Assembly: GCF_002113375.1 (NCBI RefSeq)
Contig: NZ_NEHO01000002.1
Coordinates: 248,001-312,000 of the forward strand
DNA length: 64,000 nucleotides
Direction: 5' to 3'
Source: Pseudomonas sp. R37(2017)
GTDB lineage: Bacteria > Pseudomonadota > Gammaproteobacteria > Pseudomonadales > Pseudomonadaceae
Shown here: positions 1-8,376 of the stretch, piece by piece
Position numbering within the stretch: the first letter of the stretch is position 1
Layout: every line of letters begins with the position of its first letter
Program-made: the position numbers and the translations under genes
Notes under the pieces: generated by a model
The model's database searches: none
Seen by the model: the letters and a program-made list of their open reading frames with translations, nothing else
What the model was told of the DNA's origin: nothing

Positions 1-627
1 GTCCACTTCGCAGAACAGCGGGATGACTTCGCAGTTCAGCGCTTCGATCAGTTGCGGGGCGATCACGCCGGCCGCGCCGTTGCCGCAGTCGACCACCACT
101 TTCAGGCGACGGGCCAGCTTGATGTCCTGGACGATTTCAGTGGTGTAGCGGTCGAGGATCTCGACCTGGGTGATGCTGCCCTGGCCGCTGCTCAGGTCGT
201 TGGTCTTGAGGCGGTCGTGCAGGGCCTGGATCTGTTCATTGGCCAGGGTGTCGCCAGCGATGACGATCTTGAAGCCGTTGTAGTTCGACGGGTTGTGGCT
301 ACCGGTGAGCATCACGCCGGATTTGCCGGCGAGTACGTTGGCGGCGTAATAGAGCGCCGGTGTCGGGACCAGGCCGACATCGCTGACGTGGCAGCCGCTG
401 TCGGCGATGCCTTTGATCAACTGCGCGACCAGTTCCGGGCCGGACAAGCGGCCATCGCGACCAACGGATACGTTCGGTTCGCCCTGGGCCAGGCTTTGGG
501 AGCCGACGGCGCGGCCGATCCAGTAAGCGGTTTCAGCGTTCAGGAATTCCGGGACTGTACCGCGGATGTCATAGGCGCGAAAAATGCTGTCAGGGAACTT
601 GGGTGCGATTTTGGCCGGTGTGTTCAT
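1..627 (-). CDS. algC: Phosphomannomutase/phosphoglucomutase, 3' end cut by window
   Basis: Interconverts mannose-6-P/mannose-1-P and glucose-6-P/glucose-1-P in the cytoplasm, feeding alginate, LPS and rhamnolipid precursors. The 209 visible N-terminal residues start MNTPAKIAPKFPDSIFRAYD. They include the phosphoserine loop TGSHNPSNYNGFK, whose active serine is about residue 110 (Ser108 in the P. aeruginosa enzyme), and the sugar-phosphate entry motif AYDIRG. The family is about 460 residues, so more than half lies beyond base 1. The gene is in line with upstream dut and coaBC on the same strand but separated by about 240 bp, so it probably has its own promoter. Identity is clear from sequence and from the coaBC-dut-algC order typical of Pseudomonas. 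Confidence 0.96.
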   Translation of the reverse strand, partial: MNTPAKIAPKFPDSIFRAYDIRGTVPEFLNAETAYWIGRAVGSQSLAQGEPNVSVGRDGRLSGPELVAQLIKGIADSGCHVSDVGLVPTPALYYAANVLAGKSGVMLTGSHNPSNYNGFKIVIAGDTLANEQIQALHDRLKTNDLSSGQGSITQVEILDRYTTEIVQDIKLARRLKVVVDCGNGAAGVIAPQLIEALNCEVIPLFCEVD

Positions 628-824
628 CTGTGGAAATGCTCCATCTCGAAAGTGGCTGGACAAGCCGCCGATTTATTCGGCGACAGGCTCAAACTGAAGG
701 GTATGACGGCGTTTTCCACAGAGAGTTCGTGGTGTGAAAGGGCCATGACGCCCCCGATGGCAAGGGTTTGACCGGGCAATGCCTTGATTTTCGGAGCTAA
801 ACCTTGCAGATGACAATTTGAATT

Positions 825-856
825 TTGTGGTGAGGGAGCAAGCTCCCTTACCACAA
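825..856. repeat. Short palindromic REP-like hairpin between algC and dut
   Basis: A nearly perfect inverted repeat: GTGGTGAGGGAGC, then AAGCTCCCTTACCAC. It shares the TGGTGAGGG..GC core with the larger doublet at 8170-8333 and so belongs to a second REP class, different from the GCGAGC class that dominates the window. Confidence 0.6.
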
Positions 857-871
857 TGCATCCCTGTCGAA

Positions 872-1327
872 TCAACGAGTACCGGTATGGCCGAAACCGC
901 CAGTGCCGCGCTCGGTTTCAACAAACTCTTCAACCATCTCGAAGTGAGCCTGCACCACCGGCACCAGCACCAGCTGCGCCAAACGCTCGCCGACCGGCAT
1001 GGTGAATTCGGTCTGGCCACGGTTCCAGCAGGAGACCATCAATGGGCCTTGGTAGTCGGAGTCGATCAAGCCCACCAGATTGCCCAGCACGATGCCGTGC
1101 TTATGGCCCATCCCGGAACGCGGCAGTATCAGCGCCGCCAGGTTCGGATCGCCGATGTAAACCGACAGACCGGTGGGGATCAGCACGGTTTCACCCGGCT
1201 TGATCACGGTGTCCTGTTCCAGCATGGCGCGCAGGTCGAGGCCGGCGGAGCCCGGAGTGGCGTATTGCGGCAGCGGGAATTCGGTACCGATGCGGGGGTC
1301 GAGGATCTTGGCTTGCAAAGCGTGCAT
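872..1327 (-). CDS. dut: Deoxyuridine 5'-triphosphate nucleotidohydrolase (dUTPase)
   Basis: Hydrolyses dUTP to dUMP and pyrophosphate, supplying the thymidylate precursor and keeping uracil out of DNA. At 151 residues it has the usual trimeric dUTPase length. The family motifs are visible: [10 protein letters not shown] (motif I), [15 protein letters not shown] (II), [10 protein letters not shown] (III, with the catalytic aspartate), [10 protein letters not shown] (IV) and a C-terminal glycine-rich [10 protein letters not shown] arm (V) that closes over the nucleotide. The start codon lies 5 bp after the coaBC stop, so the two are surely cotranscribed. Confidence 0.97.
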   Translation of the reverse strand: MHALQAKILDPRIGTEFPLPQYATPGSAGLDLRAMLEQDTVIKPGETVLIPTGLSVYIGDPNLAALILPRSGMGHKHGIVLGNLVGLIDSDYQGPLMVSCWNRGQTEFTMPVGERLAQLVLVPVVQAHFEMVEEFVETERGTGGFGHTGTR

Positions 1328-1332
1328 GTAAA

Positions 1333-2541
1333 TTAAACCTGGTTCAGACGTTCGGCGATAAAAGTGATCAGTTGGCGAGCAATCTTGCTCTTGCTGGTCT
1401 GGGCGAAGAGTGTGGCGTGAAGCTCACGGTCGATGACGCTGCAGGCGTTTTCTTCGCTGTTGAAGCCAATGCTCGGGTTGGCGACGTCGTTGGCGACGAT
1501 CAAATCGAGGTTCTTGTCTTTCAACTTGCGTGCAGCGTAGTCGAGCAGGTGCTCGGTCTCGGCGGCGAAACCGACACTGAACGGGCGGTCGGGACGGGTG
1601 GCGATGGTGGCCAGGATGTCCGGGTTTCGCACCATTTGCAGTAACAAGCCGTCACCATTCGTAGGATCTTTCTTGAGTTTCTGTGGGGCAACGACCTCCG
1701 GGCGGTAGTCCGCGACGGCTGCCGAGGCGATGAACAGGTCACAAGGAATCGCTGCTTCGCAGGCGGCCAGCATGTCTCGGGCGCTGACCACGTCGATGCG
1801 GGTGACGCGATCCGGGGTCGGCAGGTGCACGGGGCCGGTGATCAGGGTCACGCGGGCACCGGCTTCCACGGCGGCTTCGGCCAGGGCAAAGCCCATTTTC
1901 CCGGAACTATGGTTTGTGATGTAGCGCACCGGGTCGATGTTTTCCTGGGTCGGGCCGGCGGTGATCAGCACGTGTTTGCCGGTCAGTGCCTGACGCTGGA
2001 AGCAGTCGGCGGCGCATTGGGCGAGGTCGGTGGCTTCGAGCATGCGGCCCATGCCGACATCGCCACAGGCCTGGCTGCCGGAGGCCGGGCCGAAGGTCTT
2101 CAAGCCGCGGCTTTCAAGGAGCTGCAGGTTGGCTTGGGTTGCCGGGTCGCGCCACATGGCCTGGTTCATGGCCGGGGCGACGGCGACTATGGCGTCAGTG
2201 GCCAGCACCAGGGTCGTCAGCAGGTCGTTGGCGATACCCTGGGCCAGGCGTGCGATCAGGTCGGCGGTGGCCGGGGCGATCAGTACCAGGTCGGCCCATT
2301 TGGCCAGTTCGATGTGGCCCATGGCCGCTTCGGCCGCCGGGTCCAGCAGGTCCATGTGGACCGGGTGCCCGGACAGAGCCTGCATGGTCAGCGGGGTGAT
2401 GAATTCCGCGCCGCCTCGGGTCATGACCACGCGCACTTCGGCGCCCTGATCGATCAGGCGGCGAACCAGGTCGGCGCTCTTGTAGGCAGCGATACCGCCG
2501 CCGACGCCCAGAACAATGCGTTTCCGATACAGCCGCTGCAT
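1333..2541 (-). CDS. coaBC: Bifunctional phosphopantothenoylcysteine decarboxylase / phosphopantothenate-cysteine ligase
   Basis: Carries out two consecutive steps of coenzyme A synthesis. The N-terminal flavoprotein half (CoaC, about residues 1-185) contains the [11 protein letters not shown] flavin loop, the NQAMW segment and the [13 protein letters not shown] loop with the active cysteine. The C-terminal ligase half (CoaB, from about residue 190) starts at [13 protein letters not shown] and has the conserved [11 protein letters not shown] motif. I chose the ATG at 2541 ([15 protein letters not shown], 402 residues). An upstream in-frame start would add 23 residues not typical of the family. 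First gene of a coaBC-dut pair, divergent from radC. Confidence 0.97.
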   Translation of the reverse strand: MQRLYRKRIVLGVGGGIAAYKSADLVRRLIDQGAEVRVVMTRGGAEFITPLTMQALSGHPVHMDLLDPAAEAAMGHIELAKWADLVLIAPATADLIARLAQGIANDLLTTLVLATDAIVAVAPAMNQAMWRDPATQANLQLLESRGLKTFGPASGSQACGDVGMGRMLEATDLAQCAADCFQRQALTGKHVLITAGPTQENIDPVRYITNHSSGKMGFALAEAAVEAGARVTLITGPVHLPTPDRVTRIDVVSARDMLAACEAAIPCDLFIASAAVADYRPEVVAPQKLKKDPTNGDGLLLQMVRNPDILATIATRPDRPFSVGFAAETEHLLDYAARKLKDKNLDLIVANDVANPSIGFNSEENACSVIDRELHATLFAQTSKSKIARQLITFIAERLNQV

Positions 2542-2676
2542 AGGCCTGCCTTTCAATTCGTGGGTGACATACGTGGCGAAACCCCCTCCCCAGGGTGAAT
2601 TCGCCCGCAAAAAAGATGGGCTACGATATCACAGCGACCGCTACGGAACAGCGGTGCCAAAAGACAGGGAGGTGCT

Positions 2677-3351
2677 ATGAGTATTCGCGATTGGCCGGCG
2701 GCGGAGCGGCCACGGGAGAGGTTGCTTGAACACGGCTCGGGAAGCCTGTCGGATGCCGAGTTGCTGGCGATTTTCCTGCGAACAGGGGTGGTGGGTAAAA
2801 GCGCCGTCGATCTGGCGAGACATCTGCTGAGCCAGTTCGGCAGTTTGCGATTGTTGCTTGAGGCTGATCAGGAAACGTTCAGCAAGCAGTTGGGGCTCGG
2901 GCCGGCGAAATTTGCGCAGTTGCAGGCTGCTCAAGAAATGAGCAGGCGTCATCTGGCTGAGCGGGCGCGCCAGAAGTCGGCACTGGAAAATCCACAGGCT
3001 GTTCGCGAGTACCTGAAGTCGATGCTGCGCCATGAGCCGCATGAGGTGTTTGGCTGTCTGTTTCTCGATTCCAGGCATCAGGTACTGGCATTCGAGACGC
3101 TTTTTCGCGGCTCCATCGACAACACCAGTGTTCATCCGCGAGAGGTGGTCAAGCGCGCGTTGGCCAATAACGCAGCGGCATTGATCCTCTGTCACAACCA
3201 CCCGTCGGGAAACACCGACCCCAGTCAGTCCGATCGAGTGCTGACCAAGCGCCTGCAAAAGGCGTTGGAGCTGATTGACGTGCGGGTGCTTGACCATTTC
3301 ATCATCGGCGACGGCGATCCGTTGTCGATGGCCGAGTATGGGTGGATGTAG
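2677..3351 (+). CDS. radC: RadC family JAB-domain protein
   Basis: Conserved bacterial protein with an N-terminal UPF0758 helix-hairpin-helix region and a C-terminal JAMM/MPN metalloprotease-like domain. The zinc motif is present as E123, H173-x-H175 in [14 protein letters not shown], and D186. The cellular role is unsettled: the old DNA-repair assignment was withdrawn for E. coli. The 224-residue length is standard and the C-terminus ends normally in GWM. The TAG stop codon is part of the downstream REPIN (TGTAGGAGCGAGC). A GGGAGG ribosome site precedes the ATG. Divergent from coaBC. Confidence 0.95.
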   Translation: MSIRDWPAAERPRERLLEHGSGSLSDAELLAIFLRTGVVGKSAVDLARHLLSQFGSLRLLLEADQETFSKQLGLGPAKFAQLQAAQEMSRRHLAERARQKSALENPQAVREYLKSMLRHEPHEVFGCLFLDSRHQVLAFETLFRGSIDNTSVHPREVVKRALANNAAALILCHNHPSGNTDPSQSDRVLTKRLQKALELIDVRVLDHFIIGDGDPLSMAEYGWM

Positions 3352-3446
3352 GAGCGAGCATGCTCGCGATGGTCGTTAACGATGACGCTGGGCACCTGAT
3401 ACCCAGCGGTGTTCTTCAGTCCATCGCGAGCATGCTCGCTCCTACA
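3347..3446. repeat. REPIN doublet
   Basis: Two inverted REP arms (GTAGGAGCGAGCATGCTCGCGATGG and its complement) flank a short core containing TACCCAGCG. The left arm supplies the TAG stop codon of radC, and the right arm ends 12 bp before the stop of the opposing peptide-binding protein gene. The core resembles that of the element at 26695-26796. Confidence 0.85.
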
Positions 3447-3458
3447 GGGGGCGCGTCG

Positions 3459-5045
3459 TTATTTCAGATTGACCTTCGAATAATCCTGACGCCCAAACGG
3501 GCTGACCGAATACCCCTCGACATCCTTGCGCGTCAACGCGAAGGCCGTCGGGTGGGCCAGCGGTAGCCACAGTGCCTGTTGCTGGATCTGCGTCTGGGCC
3601 TGTTCGTAGAGTTTGCTGCGCACACCTTGCTCGCCGGTGGTTTTGCCGGCGCTGATCAGCCTGTCCAGATCCTGGTTGCAGTAACGGGCGAAGTTGGTCC
3701 CGGACTTGACCGCGGCGCAGGAAAATTGCGGCGTGAGGAAGTTGTCCGGGTCACCGTTGTCGCCGGCCCAGCCCATGAACAGCAAGTCGTGTTCACCAGC
3801 CTTGGCGCGGCGGATCAGCTCGCCCCATTCGATCACGCGGATTTCGGCCTGAATACCGATTTCCGCGAGATCGGACTGCAGCAGTTGAGCGCCGAGGCTC
3901 GGGTTGGGGTTGAGCAGGCTGCCGGATGGGCGGGTCCAGATGGTGGTCTGGAAGCCGTCCTTGAGCCCGGCCTTGGCCATCAACGCCTTGGCCTTCGCGA
4001 TGTCATGGGGATAACCCGGAAGGTTCTTCGCATAGCTCCAGGTGTTCGGCGGATACGGACCGTTGGCCGCTTCAGCGGTGTCTTCGAACACCGCTTTGAC
4101 GTAATTGGCCTTGTCGAAGGCGAGATTGATGGCCTGACGCACTTCTGGCTTGTCCAGCGGCGGATGCTGGCTGTTGATGCCGACGAATGCGGTCATGAAC
4201 GCGTCAGTCTTTTCGACTTTCAGGGCCGGCTCCTTCAGCGCTTCCTGTACGTCCAGGGGCTTGGGCGACAGGGCGATCTGGCATTCATTGCGACGCAACT
4301 TCTGCAAGCGTACGTTGGCGTCCGGCGTGATGGCGAAGATCAGCGGATCTACGGAGGGTTTGCCACCGAAGTAGTCAGGGTTGGCTTTGTAGCGAACCGA
4401 GGCGTCCTTCTGGAAGCGGGTGAACACGAACGGCCCTGTGCCGATCGGCTGGCTGTTGAGTTTCTCGGGTGTGCCGGCCTTCATCAGCTTATCGGCGTAC
4501 TCGGCCGAATAGATCGAGGCGAAGCCCATGCTCAGGGTCGCCAGGAAGGTTGAATCCGGGTGGTCGAGGGTGAAGCGCACGGTCAGCGGGTCGAGAGCGT
4601 CGATTTTCTTGATCAGCGCAGGCAACTGCATCGATTGCGCATGCGGGAAGCCGCTCTGGGCGACTCTGTGCCACGCATTGGCCGGATCGAGCATGCGGTC
4701 GAAGCTGAAAATCACGTCTTCGGCATTCAGGTCTCGCGTTGGGGTGAAGTACTCGGTGCGATGGAATTTCACCTCCGGGTGCAGCCTGAAAACGTAGGTC
4801 AGGCCGTCGGGGCTGATTTCCCAGCTGTCGGCGAGGCTGGCGACCACCTTGCCACTGGCCGTGTCGAAGTCCACCAGGCGGTTCATCAGCACATCGGCCG
4901 AAGCGTTGGTGGTGGTCAGCGAGTTGTATTGCACCACGTCGAACCCTTCAGGGCTGGCCTCGGTGCAGACGCTCAGGGCGGCGGCAAAGGCCTGTGGGCT
5001 CAGCAGAAGCGGGGCGAGCAACAGCGGTAGGGCAGCGAGGCGCAT
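3459..5045 (-). CDS. Periplasmic peptide-type ABC transporter substrate-binding protein
   Basis: Extracytoplasmic solute-binding protein, family 5 (DppA/OppA fold), which captures peptides or related ligands for an ABC importer. The 528-residue product starts MRLAALPLLLAPLLL, a clear Sec signal peptide ending near AFA (residue 21). The mature part has the domain hallmark TYVFRLHPEVKFH and a full-length lobe structure. The ATG at 5045 has an AAGGAAC ribosome site; an upstream in-frame start would spoil the signal peptide. No permease or ATPase genes are adjacent, so it is an orphan binding protein that must share a transporter. The ligand cannot be told from sequence. Confidence 0.93.
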   Translation of the reverse strand: MRLAALPLLLAPLLLSPQAFAAALSVCTEASPEGFDVVQYNSLTTTNASADVLMNRLVDFDTASGKVVASLADSWEISPDGLTYVFRLHPEVKFHRTEYFTPTRDLNAEDVIFSFDRMLDPANAWHRVAQSGFPHAQSMQLPALIKKIDALDPLTVRFTLDHPDSTFLATLSMGFASIYSAEYADKLMKAGTPEKLNSQPIGTGPFVFTRFQKDASVRYKANPDYFGGKPSVDPLIFAITPDANVRLQKLRRNECQIALSPKPLDVQEALKEPALKVEKTDAFMTAFVGINSQHPPLDKPEVRQAINLAFDKANYVKAVFEDTAEAANGPYPPNTWSYAKNLPGYPHDIAKAKALMAKAGLKDGFQTTIWTRPSGSLLNPNPSLGAQLLQSDLAEIGIQAEIRVIEWGELIRRAKAGEHDLLFMGWAGDNGDPDNFLTPQFSCAAVKSGTNFARYCNQDLDRLISAGKTTGEQGVRSKLYEQAQTQIQQQALWLPLAHPTAFALTRKDVEGYSVSPFGRQDYSKVNLK

Positions 5046-5270
5046 GGTCGGTTCCTTTACAGATCGAAGGCCCATCTGCGAGTGCAGTCTGGAAAAGGCT
5101 TACCCTAGTGGGCTCTTTTGCAAATGACTATCCCCTTTTTCATTTTGAGGGGACCATTGGCGAGCGATTTTGCTGTGCAGCGGTCGGGCAAAACTCCGGG
5201 TTGGCTCGACGATCGATTCTCTGCGACGAGCGGTCGGCATCGGCGATAGCCTTTGTCCAAGGCGCTCGGA

Positions 5271-5290
5271 GCCCGGAAAACGGGCTTTTT
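5271..5290 (+). terminator. Rho-independent terminator without an upstream gene
   Basis: GCCCG-GAAAA-CGGGC followed by five T residues. On the plus strand nothing coding precedes it between 5046 and 5270, and it lies just ahead of the rpmB promoter. Confidence 0.5.
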
Positions 5291-5313
5291 GTGAATTCAA
5301 CGCACACCGAATG

Positions 5314-5342
5314 TTGTTGCTCTCCAGTCTTTCTGGTATAAA
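5314..5342 (+). promoter_or_regulatory. Sigma-70 type promoter of rpmB-rpmG
   Basis: TTGTTG (-35, 5314-5319), 17-bp spacer, TATAAA (-10, 5337-5342). The predicted start leaves a leader of about 140 nt before rpmB. Confidence 0.6.
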
Positions 5343-5490
5343 GCAGCGCTCTTTTCTAGGGGCCCGGTTCCTTCACTGTAGGTGTAGCCGGTAAGACCTC
5401 TAAAGAATCGCGGCGCCTGGCGCCACAATGACTAGAGATTAAGCGGCCAACCCATGCCGGGTTGGGCATGTGGTTTTAGAGGGCTGAGGC

Positions 5491-5724
5491 ATGTCTAGAG
5501 TATGTCAAGTTACCGGTAAGGGTCCGGTGACTGGGAACAACATTTCCCACGCAAACAACAAAACCCGTCGTCGTTTCCTGCCGAACCTGCAGCATCACCG
5601 CTTCTGGGTTGAAGAAGAGAAACGTTTTGTGCGTCTGCGCGTATCTGCCAAAGGCATGCGCATCATCGACAAGCGTGGCATCAGTGTCGTGCTGGCCGAA
5701 CTTCGTCGCGATGGCAAGGTTTAA
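5491..5724 (+). CDS. rpmB: 50S ribosomal protein L28
   Basis: Structural protein of the large ribosomal subunit. The 77-residue product starts [20 protein letters not shown] and contains the basic [13 protein letters not shown] segment that is diagnostic for L28. GAGGG-type ribosome site upstream. It forms the usual two-gene operon with rpmG, whose ATG follows after 11 bp. Confidence 0.99.
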   Translation: MSRVCQVTGKGPVTGNNISHANNKTRRRFLPNLQHHRFWVEEEKRFVRLRVSAKGMRIIDKRGISVVLAELRRDGKV

Positions 5725-5735
5725 GGGAGCTAATC

Positions 5736-5891
5736 ATGCGTGAATTGATTCGTTTGATTTCGAGCGCCGGTACTGGTCACTTCTACACTACCGACAAGAA
5801 CAAGCGTACTACTCCGGACAAAATCGAGATCAAGAAATATGATCCGGTTGTTCGCAAGCACGTGATCTACAAAGAAGGCAAAATCAAGTAA
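5736..5891 (+). CDS. rpmG: 50S ribosomal protein L33
   Basis: 51-residue large-subunit protein starting [19 protein letters not shown] and containing [20 protein letters not shown]. This is the cysteine-free (C-minus, zinc-independent) form of L33. AAGGGAG ribosome site. Second gene of the rpmBG operon and followed by a strong terminator. Confidence 0.99.
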   Translation: MRELIRLISSAGTGHFYTTDKNKRTTPDKIEIKKYDPVVRKHVIYKEGKIK

Positions 5892-5910
5892 TTGATTTTT
5901 CCCTCTTACG

Positions 5911-5945
5911 AAAAAGGCCCGTATCGCGAGATACGGGCCTTTTTT
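5911..5945 (+). terminator. Rho-independent terminator of rpmBG
   Basis: AAAAAGGCCCGTAT, short loop, ATACGGGCCTTTTTT: a long GC-rich stem with T-run, 20 bp after the rpmG stop. Confidence 0.9.
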
Positions 5946-5973
5946 GTTGCCTGGATTTTGTGTTGCTTTTGAG

Positions 5974-6005
5974 GGCCTCATCGCGGGCTTGCCCGCGATG
6001 AGGCC
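5974..6005. repeat. Single REP palindrome
   Basis: GGCCTCATCGCGGGC-TT-GCCCGCGATGAGGCC, a perfect hairpin. A lone REP arm of the ATCGCGGGC type, lying between rpmG and the convergent cupin gene. Confidence 0.75.
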
Positions 6006-6025
6006 GGCCGATTCAGCACAAAGCT

Positions 6026-6388
6026 TCAGGCCTTCTGCTCAAACGCCACATAAATCTTGCGGCAAGGCTCCAGCACTTCCCAGGTACCCCGGAAACCTGC
6101 CGGGATCACAAAGCGATCACCCACTCGCAGCGTCTTGGCATTGCCATCCAGATCGCGCAGCACGGAAACCCCTTGCTGGATCTCGCAATATTCGTGCTCG
6201 GTGAAATTCACTGTCCACTGACCGACTGCACCTTCCCACACCCCAGCGTTCAACTGGCCGCACGGGCTGTTGTAGTGGTTGTAGACGACTTGCTCCGGGT
6301 CGCCCTTGAGCACTTTGGCCGGGTCCGGACGGTAGCGTTCGGCGGCGGTGGTGGCCTGGCTGAAGTCGACGACGTTCTGGATGTTCAT
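6026..6388 (-). CDS. Cupin domain protein (DUF861 / ureidoglycine-hydrolase-like)
   Basis: Single-domain 120-residue cupin. The first cupin motif is recognisable around EHEYCEIQQGVSVLRDLDG, the second around GDRFVIPAGFRGTWEV. This is the Cupin_3/DUF861 signature, which ends in a tryptophan-bearing GTWEV strand. Such proteins bind a metal and often sit beside amine or purine catabolic genes. Here the gene is divergent from the kauB aldehyde dehydrogenase, across a 234-bp region with a PuuR-like site, which suggests co-regulation with polyamine use. Substrate unknown. Confidence 0.85.
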   Translation of the reverse strand: MNIQNVVDFSQATTAAERYRPDPAKVLKGDPEQVVYNHYNSPCGQLNAGVWEGAVGQWTVNFTEHEYCEIQQGVSVLRDLDGNAKTLRVGDRFVIPAGFRGTWEVLEPCRKIYVAFEQKA

Positions 6389-6484
6389 TGTTGTTATCTC
6401 TCGTGATTACGGCGCAGTGGTGGAAAAGTCCAAAGTCTATGTTTATTAAAATGAACATCGCAAGGCCGTTTGCCGGCGTTATGT

Positions 6485-6500
6485 CAAATATATTGAAACA
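6485..6500 (+). promoter_or_regulatory. PuuR/PauR-like operator candidate in front of kauB
   Basis: CAAATATATTGAAACA resembles the E. coli PuuR recognition sequence, which I recall as AAAATATAATGAACA. It contains a TCAA-N5-TTGA inverted repeat. It lies between the divergent cupin gene and kauB, and pauR is in this window. Inference only. Confidence 0.35.
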
Positions 6501-6622
6501 TTAGGGGCGGCTGGTTTAGGGTGACGGTTGCCTTGGGCCGAAAAGCAGGCTGGCCGGGCAGAATTCCTGACAGCGCCCGCGAAGAACGCGGGTGTCGTAT
6601 TCAATAAGAGGAGGACACTCGC

Positions 6623-8116
6623 ATGACCACCCTGACCCGTGCCGACTGGGAACAACGTGCCCGCGACCTGAAAATCGAAGGTCGCGCCTATATCAATGGC
6701 GAATACACCGACGCCGTCTCCGGCGAGACCTTCGAGTGCATCAGCCCGGTCGATGGCCGTCTGCTGGGCAAGATTGCCAGCTGTGACGCCGCCGATGCCC
6801 AGCGCGCTGTGGAAAACGCTCGCGCCACCTTCAATTCCGGTGTCTGGTCGCGCCTGGCTCCGACCAAGCGCAAATCCACCATGATCCGTTTCGCCGGCCT
6901 GCTCAAGCAGCATGCTGAAGAGCTGGCCCTGCTTGAAACCCTGGACATGGGCAAGCCGATCAGCGATTCCCTGTACATCGACGTCCCCGGCGCGGCGCAA
7001 GCCCTGAGCTGGAGCGGCGAGGCCATCGACAAGATCTACGACGAAGTCGCTGCAACCCCGCACGATCAACTGGGCCTGGTGACTCGTGAGCCGGTGGGCG
7101 TGGTCGGCGCCATCGTGCCATGGAACTTCCCGCTGATGATGGCGTGCTGGAAGCTGGGGCCGGCGCTGTCCACCGGTAACTCGGTGATCCTCAAGCCGTC
7201 CGAAAAATCCCCGCTGACCGCCATCCGCATCGCCGAACTGGCTGTCCAGGCCGGCATTCCGAAAGGTGTGCTGAACGTACTGCCGGGTTACGGTCACACC
7301 GTCGGCAAGGCCTTGGCCCTGCACAACGATGTCGACACCCTGGTGTTCACCGGTTCGACCAAGATCGCCAAGCAACTGCTGATCTACTCCGGCGAGTCGA
7401 ATATGAAGCGCGTCTGGCTCGAAGCCGGTGGCAAGAGCCCGAACATCGTGTTCGCCGATGCGCCGAACCTGCAGGACGCTGCCGAAGCGGCTGCCGGGGC
7501 CATTGCCTTCAACCAGGGCGAAGTCTGCACCGCCGGTTCGCGCCTGCTGGTGGAGCGTTCGATCAAGGACAAGTTCCTGCCGCTGGTGATCGAGGCACTG
7601 AAAACCTGGAAGCCGGGCAACCCGCTGGACCCGGCGACCAACGTCGGCGCGCTGGTCGATACACAGCAGATGAACACCGTGCTGTCCTACATCGAGTCCG
7701 GTCATGCCGACGGCGCCAGGCTGGTGGCCGGTGGCAAGCGTACGCTCCAGGAAACTGGCGGCACTTATGTTGAGCCGACGATTTTCGACGGTGTGAGTAA
7801 CGCGATGAAAATCGCCCAGGAAGAAATCTTCGGTCCGGTACTGTCGGTCATCGCATTCGACAGCGCCGAAGAAGCCATCGCGATCGCCAACGACACGCCG
7901 TATGGCCTGGCTGCGGCTGTGTGGACTGCCGACATCTCCAAGGCTCATCTCACCGCCCGCGCACTGCGTGCCGGTAGCGTGTGGGTCAACCAGTACGATG
8001 GCGGCGACATGACCGCTCCATTCGGTGGCTTCAAGCAGTCCGGCAACGGCCGCGACAAGTCGCTGCATGCGTTCGACAAATACACCGAGCTGAAGGCGAC
8101 CTGGATCAAGTTGTAA
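6623..8116 (+). CDS. kauB: Aldehyde dehydrogenase for polyamine/agmatine-derived aminoaldehydes
   Basis: NAD(P)-dependent oxidation of gamma-glutamyl-aminobutyraldehyde or 4-guanidinobutyraldehyde to the acid, in putrescine/arginine catabolism toward GABA. The 497-residue ALDH has the Rossmann cofactor region with PWNFP (catalytic Asn168), GSTKIAK at 244-250, general-base Glu267 in LEAGGKSPN and nucleophile Cys302 in NQGEVCTAGS. GAGGAGG ribosome site. The same position, just past rpmBG, is held by kauB (PA5312) in P. aeruginosa. Assignment to KauB rather than a general PuuC relies on synteny. Co-located with pauB4 and pauR. Confidence 0.88.
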   Translation: MTTLTRADWEQRARDLKIEGRAYINGEYTDAVSGETFECISPVDGRLLGKIASCDAADAQRAVENARATFNSGVWSRLAPTKRKSTMIRFAGLLKQHAEELALLETLDMGKPISDSLYIDVPGAAQALSWSGEAIDKIYDEVAATPHDQLGLVTREPVGVVGAIVPWNFPLMMACWKLGPALSTGNSVILKPSEKSPLTAIRIAELAVQAGIPKGVLNVLPGYGHTVGKALALHNDVDTLVFTGSTKIAKQLLIYSGESNMKRVWLEAGGKSPNIVFADAPNLQDAAEAAAGAIAFNQGEVCTAGSRLLVERSIKDKFLPLVIEALKTWKPGNPLDPATNVGALVDTQQMNTVLSYIESGHADGARLVAGGKRTLQETGGTYVEPTIFDGVSNAMKIAQEEIFGPVLSVIAFDSAEEAIAIANDTPYGLAAAVWTADISKAHLTARALRAGSVWVNQYDGGDMTAPFGGFKQSGNGRDKSLHAFDKYTELKATWIKL

Positions 8117-8169
8117 GTCGTTAAGGGAGGCCTGCTTTGCAGCAGGCCTCCCGAACGACGCAGATCTCC

Positions 8170-8333
8170 TGTGGGAGCGAGCCCTGTGGTGAGGGGGCTT
8201 GCCCCCGTTCGGCTGCGGAGCAGGCGCAAAACCATTGCATGCGGAGTAATTGATACGCCGCAATTGCAGGTTTTGGGGCCGCTCCGCGACCCAACGGGGG
8301 CAAGCCCCCTCGCCACAAAGGCTCGCTCCCACA
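8170..8333. repeat. Compound REP doublet, GGGGGCTTGCCCCC class
   Basis: Outer arms TGTGGGAGCGAGCC / GGCTCGCTCCCACA enclose inner arms TGGTGAGGGGGCTTGCCCCCGTT / AACGGGGGCAAGCCCCCTCGCCACA. The two REP classes are nested one inside the other around an 80-bp core. Fills nearly all of the kauB-MFS intergenic space. Confidence 0.8.
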
Positions 8334-8376
8334 ATGATTTGTGTCGTACATAAAAATATCCACAGGAGCGTGGAAC

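Larger units (their letters stand above)
5046..5490. other. Gene-free stretch between binding protein and rpmB
   Basis: 445 bp without a credible coding frame. It contains a hairpin-plus-T-run terminator at 5271-5290 and the rpmB promoter at 5314-5342. The terminator has no annotated gene before it on the plus strand, so the 5140-5290 part may be a short non-coding transcript (see findings). Confidence 0.6.
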
